A stretch of DNA of 30,698 bases from NCBI GenBank assembly GCA_934667815.1, contig CAKUMO010000029.1, positions 1 through 30,698 on the forward strand, in the 5' to 3' direction. A model generated the notes under the pieces. It saw only the letters and a program-made list of their open reading frames with translations, ran no database searches and was not told where the DNA came from. Source of the DNA: an uncultured Oscillospiraceae bacterium (GTDB lineage: Bacteria > Bacillota > Clostridia > Oscillospirales > Oscillospiraceae). Both the position numbers and the translations under genes were made by a program. Of the stretch, positions 29,865 to 30,698 are shown piece after piece; the first letter of the stretch is position 1, and each line of letters opens with the position of its first letter.

Positions 29865-30698
29865 ATGCTGGAAAAGCTGAAGCTGGTCGAGGAAAAATAT
29901 TTGGAATTGTGCGCAAGGACGGAGCAGCCGGACTTTTATGCCGACCCGAAGCGGGCGGCAGCCTATCTGCGCGAGCAGAAGGAGCTGGAGCCGGTCGTCA
30001 CGGCCTATCGTGGCTATCTTCGTGCGCAGCAGGATATGAAGGACGCTGCCGAGCTGATGACCGGCCAGACCGACCCGGAACTGAAGGCGCTCTGTCAGGA
30101 AGAATATGCCGATGCGAAAAAGCGCGGCGAGGCGCTCGAGCAGGAGCTGAAGCTCCTGCTGCTGCCGCATGACCCAAACGACGACAAGAGCGTTATCATG
30201 GAGATCCGCGGCGGCGTGGGCGGGGAGGAAAGCGCACTGTTTGCGCACAGCCTGTTCCGCATGTATTCGCTTTACGCTGCGTCAAAGGGCTGGACCATCG
30301 AGCTGCTCAATTACAGCGAGACGGAGCTCGGCGGCATCAAGGAAGCCGACTTCACGGTGAACGGCGCGGGCGCGTATTCGCGCCTGAAATTTGAATCCGG
30401 CGTCCACCGCGTACAGCGCGTGCCGGAGACGGAGTCCGGCGGCCGCGTCCACACCTCCACCGCCACGGTCGCGGTGCTCCCCGAAATGGAGGAGGCGGAC
30501 GTGAATCTCCGGCCGGAGGACATCGAGATGCAGGTCTACCGTTCCTCCGGTGCGGGCGGCCAGCACATCAATAAAACGTCCTCTGCCGTGCGCCTTATCC
30601 ACAAGCCCACGGGCATCGTGGTGTCCTGTCAGGAGGAACGAAGCCAGTTTCAGAACCGCGAAAAGTGCATGATGATGCTCTCGTCCAAGCTCTATCAG
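29865..30698 (+). CDS. prfA: Peptide chain release factor 1 (3' end outside window)
   Basis: Class I release factor recognising UAA and UAG; 278 residues are visible of about 355 expected. The stop-codon recognition tripeptide is PET (187-189) in [15 protein letters not shown], in the PxT form that identifies RF1 rather than RF2 (SPF). The GGQ motif is at 231-233 in [17 protein letters not shown], which triggers peptidyl-tRNA hydrolysis. GGAG precedes the ATG at 29865. Continues past the window end. Confidence 0.97.
   Translation, partial: MLEKLKLVEEKYLELCARTEQPDFYADPKRAAAYLREQKELEPVVTAYRGYLRAQQDMKDAAELMTGQTDPELKALCQEEYADAKKRGEALEQELKLLLLPHDPNDDKSVIMEIRGGVGGEESALFAHSLFRMYSLYAASKGWTIELLNYSETELGGIKEADFTVNGAGAYSRLKFESGVHRVQRVPETESGGRVHTSTATVAVLPEMEEADVNLRPEDIEMQVYRSSGAGGQHINKTSSAVRLIHKPTGIVVSCQEERSQFQNREKCMMMLSSKLYQ

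Overview
The window looks like a chromosomal segment of a GC-rich, Gram-positive anaerobe, most likely a Clostridia/Oscillospirales-type gut Firmicute. The evidence is the AGGAGG-type ribosome binding sites, CUT1-type sugar ABC genes without an ATPase, a YesM/YesN two-component pair, Lys/Arg-rich signal peptides with Firmicute-style lipoboxes, a sortase-like KPRTG tail, and MgtE, AlaX and RlmA homologues. The taxonomic placement is inference. No tRNA, rRNA, IS element, prophage or CRISPR array was found.

Layout. (1) 1-6467, minus strand: a four-gene operon read right to left: an ADP-ribosylglycohydrolase-family protein, a large wall-anchored SGNH esterase with repeat domains, a D-lyxose/D-mannose isomerase, and a PfkB-type fructokinase cut by the window edge. 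(2) 6467-6560: a compact divergent promoter region. (3) 6560-25284, plus strand: an AraC regulator, then a tight run of nine genes: solute-binding lipoprotein, two permeases, GH2-like lipoprotein, a small lipoprotein with two repeat domains, a YesN-type response regulator, a YesM-type histidine kinase, a cytoplasmic GH38 alpha-mannosidase and a 1573-residue surface protein with seven repeat domains. Two hairpins at 25299-25376 close it. (4) 25375-30698: housekeeping genes: mgtE (minus) with a long structured leader, an alanyl-tRNA editing protein, a polysaccharide deacetylase (minus), an rlmA-type methyltransferase and the 5' part of prfA.

The genes read as a mannose-containing glycan utilisation locus. 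Surface proteins bind and trim a glycan, the ABC transporter imports oligosaccharides, GH38 releases mannose in the cytoplasm, the isomerase turns mannose into fructose, and fructokinase makes fructose-6-phosphate. The substrate is inferred from enzyme families only.

The most novel element is a roughly 160-residue, all-beta-looking domain that I do not recognise. It occurs 12 times in three surface proteins of this locus (3, 2 and 7 copies), with a half-copy inside the GH2 enzyme. The three proteins use three different anchors (sortase-type tail, lipid, transmembrane helix). Two of the seven copies in the largest protein are identical over 434 bp, showing recent duplication, and three Cys/His-rich modules separate its first four copies.
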